64,000 nt of DNA from Ignelater luminosus (taxonomy: Eukaryota > Arthropoda > Insecta > Coleoptera > Elateridae): assembly GCA_011009095.1 (NCBI GenBank), contig VTPC01091253.1:85863-149862 (forward strand). The letters are read 5' to 3'. Under the pieces are notes generated by a model, which was not told the DNA's origin, did no database searches, and saw only the letters and a program-made list of their open reading frames with translations. Position numbers and translations under genes: made by a program. Positions 59,910 to 64,000 of this stretch are shown one piece after another. The stretch's first letter is position 1; each line of letters opens with the position of its first letter.

Positions 59910-61083
59910 TCATTTTTTAACTTTCTTCTTAACATAAACTCCATCACAAGTTTTCATATGCATATCCATAGCAGCTTTAGAAACAAACCCTCTCTTACAT
60001 AAATGGCAAGTGTAAGGTCTCTCACCAGTATGTGTTCTTTCATGTATTTTAAGTGAGGCCCTCTGAGTCAAACCTTTCCCACAATATTTACAAACAAATG
60101 GTTTTTGCCCTGTGTGTACCCGTTCATGGTCTTGCAACATTTGTTTCATTGTAAAACTTTTTGGACAGTATTTACATGTAAATGGTTTGTAACCAGTATG
60201 GATACGTTTGTGGAATTTTAATTTTTCTTTACTAGCCAATCGTTTACCACAAATATCGCACAATACAGACATATCAATTCCTTCTTCATTATGATGATGT
60301 AATTTGTGACGCTTTAGTCCAGTAGAGGAAACATAATGTTTGTTACAGATAGTGCAATCATATTTCACTAATGGTGTGCCCGTTACTATTTCCCAATGTA
60401 CACTTCTGCGATGAGAACTGAGAAAACGAGAGAACATAAAATGTTTACCACATATTTCACATTGAAATGGTTTTTCCCCTGTGTGAAGATTCTTATGTTC
60501 AGCTGCATGCGTGCTTACTGTAAAGGCTTTATTGCAAATTTCACATTTATGTTTTGTAGAACCTTCATGAGCCCGAACATGCATTTCGAAGTGATACTTA
60601 GATGAATGTGTAAAATCACACATATGACAGGAGTATTTACCATCAGAACTGTGTTCTATCAGATGAAGTGCAAAAGAAACGTTATCTTCAAATGTTGTAT
60701 CGCAAACATCACAATGAACTTTTTTAATTATATTTTTTTCATTTTCCGATTCTTCTGTATTAACTTTGCACTGATTTTTTAATTTGTGACGTTTTAATCC
60801 TGTTGATGAGGTATAATGTTTGTTACAGATATCACAATTATATTTTACAAAGGGTGTTCCAGTCACTATTTCCCAATGCACATACCGACGATGGTTATAG
60901 AGGAATCCAGATAATGCAAAATGTTTGCCACATATGTCACATTTAAATGGCTTTTCACCAGCGTTATCATTTTTATTTCCCTCTTTAATTGAATTCTTAA
61001 TCTTTCCTTTTTTGAAAGTTGTTTTCTTTTTGTGTTTTTCAGTTATTAAAGGATCAAATATGGGCTTTTCTTCATAATAGAAT
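59910..61083 (-). CDS. Z21: eleven-finger C2H2 protein, terminal exon (group C)
   Basis: About 390 codons. After FYYEEKPIFDPLITEKHKKK and a basic stretch come two extra fingers (CDICGKHFALSGFLYNH, linker HWEIVTGTPFVKYNC, then CDICNKHYTSSTGLKRH ending in Cys). A spacer (KVNTEESENEKNIIKK) then leads into the same nine fingers as Z19/Z20. The two extra fingers are a copy of fingers 4-5 of the main set, with their linker. The main-set last finger is C2HC. The frame is also open upstream of the acceptor at 61083 for about 50 codons without adding a domain; I prefer the acceptor (one A) by analogy with siblings. Duplicate of Z22. Confidence 0.92.
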
Positions 61084-62245
61084 CTAAAATAAAATGCTAT
61101 AATAAGTAAACAAAGTATTTTTAATATTAACATTAGCATGCGTAAAACATTGAAATCTGAATGTTCTGTGCGTCTAAGAAGAGAATATTTATTTATAGTT
61201 TGTAGTAACAATGATAAAGACAAAGGCAGAATGATTTTGACCAAATCACAATTTTTGAATACAGAGAAATAATTTAATGTTATACAAAGGTAACCAAAAC
61301 CAAAAATAAATATACAGGGTGTTCCTCATTATTTCAACTTAAACTTCATTTTCATTAAATTGATGTGGATATCAGGACTTAACATCTGTATTTTTGTAGG
61401 ATATTACAGATTCGTTAAAATTGTATTTTGAAAGAAACTTAAAAAACCAAAACAATAATTAGAAAAGATAAAAATACCTGTGTCTGTAAATGAAGAAAAG
61501 TAACTGTAGGAGATAACCTGCATAGAATCAATTTAGGATTTTTAAAATCATGGCGCCCAACGTGGGGCTTACATAAATGAACAAGAGTCATTCATGGATG
61601 TTAACTGTCACTTCATATTTTAATTTTTAAACACTTAGCTTTGTTAACACTTACTCATTGCATTACTCTCAATTATCTATGTTTTTATACAGTGTTTGAT
61701 AATCACCCTTCATATTAGAGATTTCGGAAAATGTTATATGAGATAGAATGTCAGTTAAAATGGGCCAAAGCTTCAAGTACTTCTTTAAACCATGTGCTCA
61801 TTCTGTAACTTCCATTAGAATATTAATCTTACATTTTATAATTATAATTGGATGTTTTAAGTTTTCAGATTTTTAACTTTCTGTATGATTGATTACAAGG
61901 ACAAAGATTTATTATTATGTTGGATCACTGGAGGACTGACGCTCAAGATTAATTTAAATGTTAAAGCCATTTCATTAAGATGACCACCTAGATTTATTTT
62001 TTTATCTTCATGTAAAGTGTACATCTAACTTCATAAACAAGATGTATAAATATCAAATGTACCATCATATGCCATACATTAGATGCTATAAAACAGTGTT
62101 TTCTAAAGATGAAATTATTGGATTGACTCTCAATTATTGCTACAAATATTGATAACCAATTCAATGTATTTTTAATAAAATATTACACAACAAAGATAAA
62201 AATAACAAAATATAAAAATTTATTATTATCCTTCTTAACATAAAT
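61084..62245. other. Flank between Z21 and Z22
   Basis: Contains a repeat end (TATACAGGGTGTTCCTC) at 61311, and a match to the primer-binding site of retrotransposons that use tRNA-Lys at 61553-61572. No gene is seen. Confidence 0.45.
61553..61572 (+). promoter_or_regulatory. tRNA-Lys(CUU)-type primer-binding-site match
   Basis: TGGCGCCCAACGTGGGGCTT is complementary, bar the last base, to the 3' end of animal tRNA-Lys(CUU) including CCA, and follows CA as expected after an LTR end. No LTR pair or polymerase frame is evident, so it would be an isolated fragment. Confidence 0.4.
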
Positions 62246-63395
62246 TCAATTACAAGTTTTCATGTGCATATCCATAGCAGCTTTAGAAATAAACCCTTTT
62301 TTACATAAACGACACGTATAAGGTCTTTCACCAGTATGTGTTCTTTCATGTATCCTAAGTGATGATATCTGAGTTAAACCTTTTCCACAAAATTTACAAA
62401 CGTATGGCTTTTGCCCTGTATGTACTCGTTCATGCACTTTCATCATTTCTTTTCTCGAGAACGTTTTTGGACAGTATTTACATGTAAATGGCTTGTAACC
62501 AGTATGTGTGCGTCTGTGGAATTTTAATTTCTCATTGCTAGATAATCGTTTGCCACAAATATCGCACAATACAGACATATCAATTCCTTCTTCATTGTGG
62601 TGATTCAATCTGTGGCGTTTCAATCCTGTAGATGAGACATAATGCTTGTTACATATCGTACAATCATATTTCACTAATGGTGTGCCTGTTACTATTTCCC
62701 AATGTACACTTCTGCGATGAGAGCTGAGAAACCAAGAGAACATAAAATGCTTGCCACATATTTCACATTGAAATGGCTTTTCTCCCGTGTGGAAATTTTT
62801 ATGTTCAGCTGCATGCGTGCTTACTGTAAAGGCTTTATTGCAAATTTCACATTTATGTTTTGTAGAACCTTCATGAGCCCGAACATGCATTTCGAAGTGA
62901 TACTTAGATGAATGTGTAAAATCACACATATGACAGGAGTATTTACCATCAGAACTATGTTCTATCAGATGAAGTGCAAAAGAAACGTTATCTTCAAATG
63001 TTGTATCGCAAACATCACAATGAACTTTTTTAATTTTATTTTTTTCATTTTCTGATTCTTCATTATTAACTTTACATTGATTTTTTAACTTGTGCTTTTT
63101 TAGTCCTTTTGCTGAGGCATAATGTTTGTTACAGATGTCACAATCATATTTTACAAGTGGTGTTCCAGTCACAATTTCCCAATGCACATACCGACGGTGG
63201 CTATAGAGAAGTCCAGGTAATGCAAAATGTTTGCCACATATGTCACACTTAAAGGGCTTTTCTTCAGTGTCATCACCTTTATTTTCCTTTTTAATTGAAT
63301 TCTTACTCTTTCCTTTTTTAAAAGTTTCTTTCTTTTTGGGTTTTGCGGTTATGAAAGGATCAAATGTAAGTGTAGGCTTTTCTTCATAATGAAAT
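62246..63395 (-). CDS. Z22: eleven-finger C2H2 protein, terminal exon (group C)
   Basis: About 382 codons from the acceptor (ttactttcag, one A). The leader FHYEEKPTLTFDPFITAK and a Lys-rich stretch are followed by the same extra two-finger module as Z21 (CDICGKHFALPGLLYSH, HWEIVTGTPLVKYDC, CDICNKHYASAKGLKKH ending in Cys), then nine fingers, the last C2HC (CKKGFISKAAMDMHMKTC). A model beginning at the valine before HWEIV would miss the first finger. Duplicate of Z21: fingers 1-5 of the main set are nearly identical, while fingers 7 and 8 differ (SRKEMMKVH, TQISSLRIH). Finger 4 has W for R in FSWFLSSH. Confidence 0.92.
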
Positions 63396-64000
63396 CTGAA
63401 AGTAAATGTTATATGAGCAACAAATTATTCTTAATATCAATGGTTATTAAAAACTAGATTTGATTGTGACATGTGTAAAGCAAATTCAACTGGTTTTTTG
63501 TATTCAAGATGAGATCATTTATTGATAGTTTGTAGTAATAATAAAAAGTAGACTAATTTTAATCAAAATCACAAGTTTTTAATACAAAGAAACAGTTTAA
63601 TGTTGTAGAAATAACTATTGATACCAAGGTAGCCAAAAACTAAAATTAATATACAGGGTGTCTTCGTGTATCTTTTACACTTGATTATTGGAAAACTTAA
63701 AGATATCAAGATGAAATTCAGGATTCCTTTGAATATGACCTTTAGAGTGAAATTAAACTTAGAACATCTTTTAGAGCATAAGATCAAAGCAAAAACAATG
63801 TTGACTATCAACTGCTATATGTAATTCGTGCAATTCTTAATAAGAAAGTATCAGGATATCACGGTCTAATATTTTAGTCTTTCAGCAGGAGAATCTAAGT
63901 AATTACGTTGACATAAAGGTAACAGAGTGAATTTATTCTGGTTGAAAACTGTGACATCTGGCATTTTTCAACTTAATTTTGGCTAAACCAATATGGGTAG
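63396..64000. other. Flank upstream of Z22
   Basis: AT-rich. 63410-63680 is homologous to the flank upstream of Z21 (61100-61330), including a repeat end with ATACAGGGTGT at 63651. The array may continue past the window. Confidence 0.5.

Noticed and set aside
151..63395. Naming the locus lola, mod(mdg4) or another known gene
   Set aside because: No BTB or ZAD domain is present in the window, and the finger layout (9-11 tandem fingers) differs from known lola exons; the likeness is architectural only.
1..64000. tRNA, rRNA or CRISPR features
   Set aside because: No cloverleaf, rRNA or spacer-repeat pattern was recognised by eye; a tRNA scan was not possible.

Overview
The window is AT-rich animal nuclear DNA, almost certainly from an insect; I cannot name the species. 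The evidence is a run of tandem C2H2 zinc-finger (ZF) coding exons joined by TGEKP-type linkers, introns ending in TTTTAG or TTTCAG, AATAAA poly(A) signals, a mariner element, and fragments of non-LTR and Gypsy-type retrotransposons. There are no bacterial signals. A run of ten N at 21711-21720 marks an assembly join.

Layout. All recognisable protein-coding units lie on the minus strand. I count 20 intact ZF terminal exons (called Z1 to Z22 from left to right), two decayed ones (Z5, Z10), one short relic near 36.86 kb, and one intact exon without fingers (30697-31420). Group A (Z1, Z5-Z11) has nine fingers and opens with a GPPWIC motif. Group B (Z2-Z4, Z12, Z14-Z16) has ten fingers. Group C (Z13, Z17-Z22) has 9-11 fingers, usually after a basic tail, and its last finger is C2HC. 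Clear recent pairs are Z2/Z3, Z14/Z15, Z19/Z20 and Z21/Z22; Z6-Z9 form a run of close relatives.

Gene structure. Most exons have no in-frame ATG before their first finger, and each is open up to a good 3' splice site just upstream. In all 23 cases checked (20 intact ZF exons, Z5, Z10 and the non-finger exon) the acceptor has the same phase: one purine, then full codons. A donor exon ending in AG would therefore give arginine at every junction. Either one upstream 5' exon set outside the window feeds many alternative 3' exons, each with its own poly(A) site (the layout of BTB loci such as lola or mod(mdg4)), or these are tandem genes with small separate first exons. Candidate mini first exons with matching phase are visible at 27256-27263 and 50354-50364, so the second model holds for at least some units. 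RNA evidence is needed to decide.

Between exons lie conserved upstream blocks shared by several units, dead transposons (mariner 33919-35058, non-LTR 37.5-38.6 kb and 53.76-55.1 kb, Gypsy-like 1.3-2.3 kb), a tandem repeat of about 115 bp (23.95-24.66 kb), a 48-bp inverted repeat (49045-49155), and a long stretch without ORFs (44.95-51.64 kb) holding two CTCF-like motifs and a possible plus-strand first exon. The proteins are predicted nuclear DNA-binding factors; no target or biological role can be read from sequence alone.
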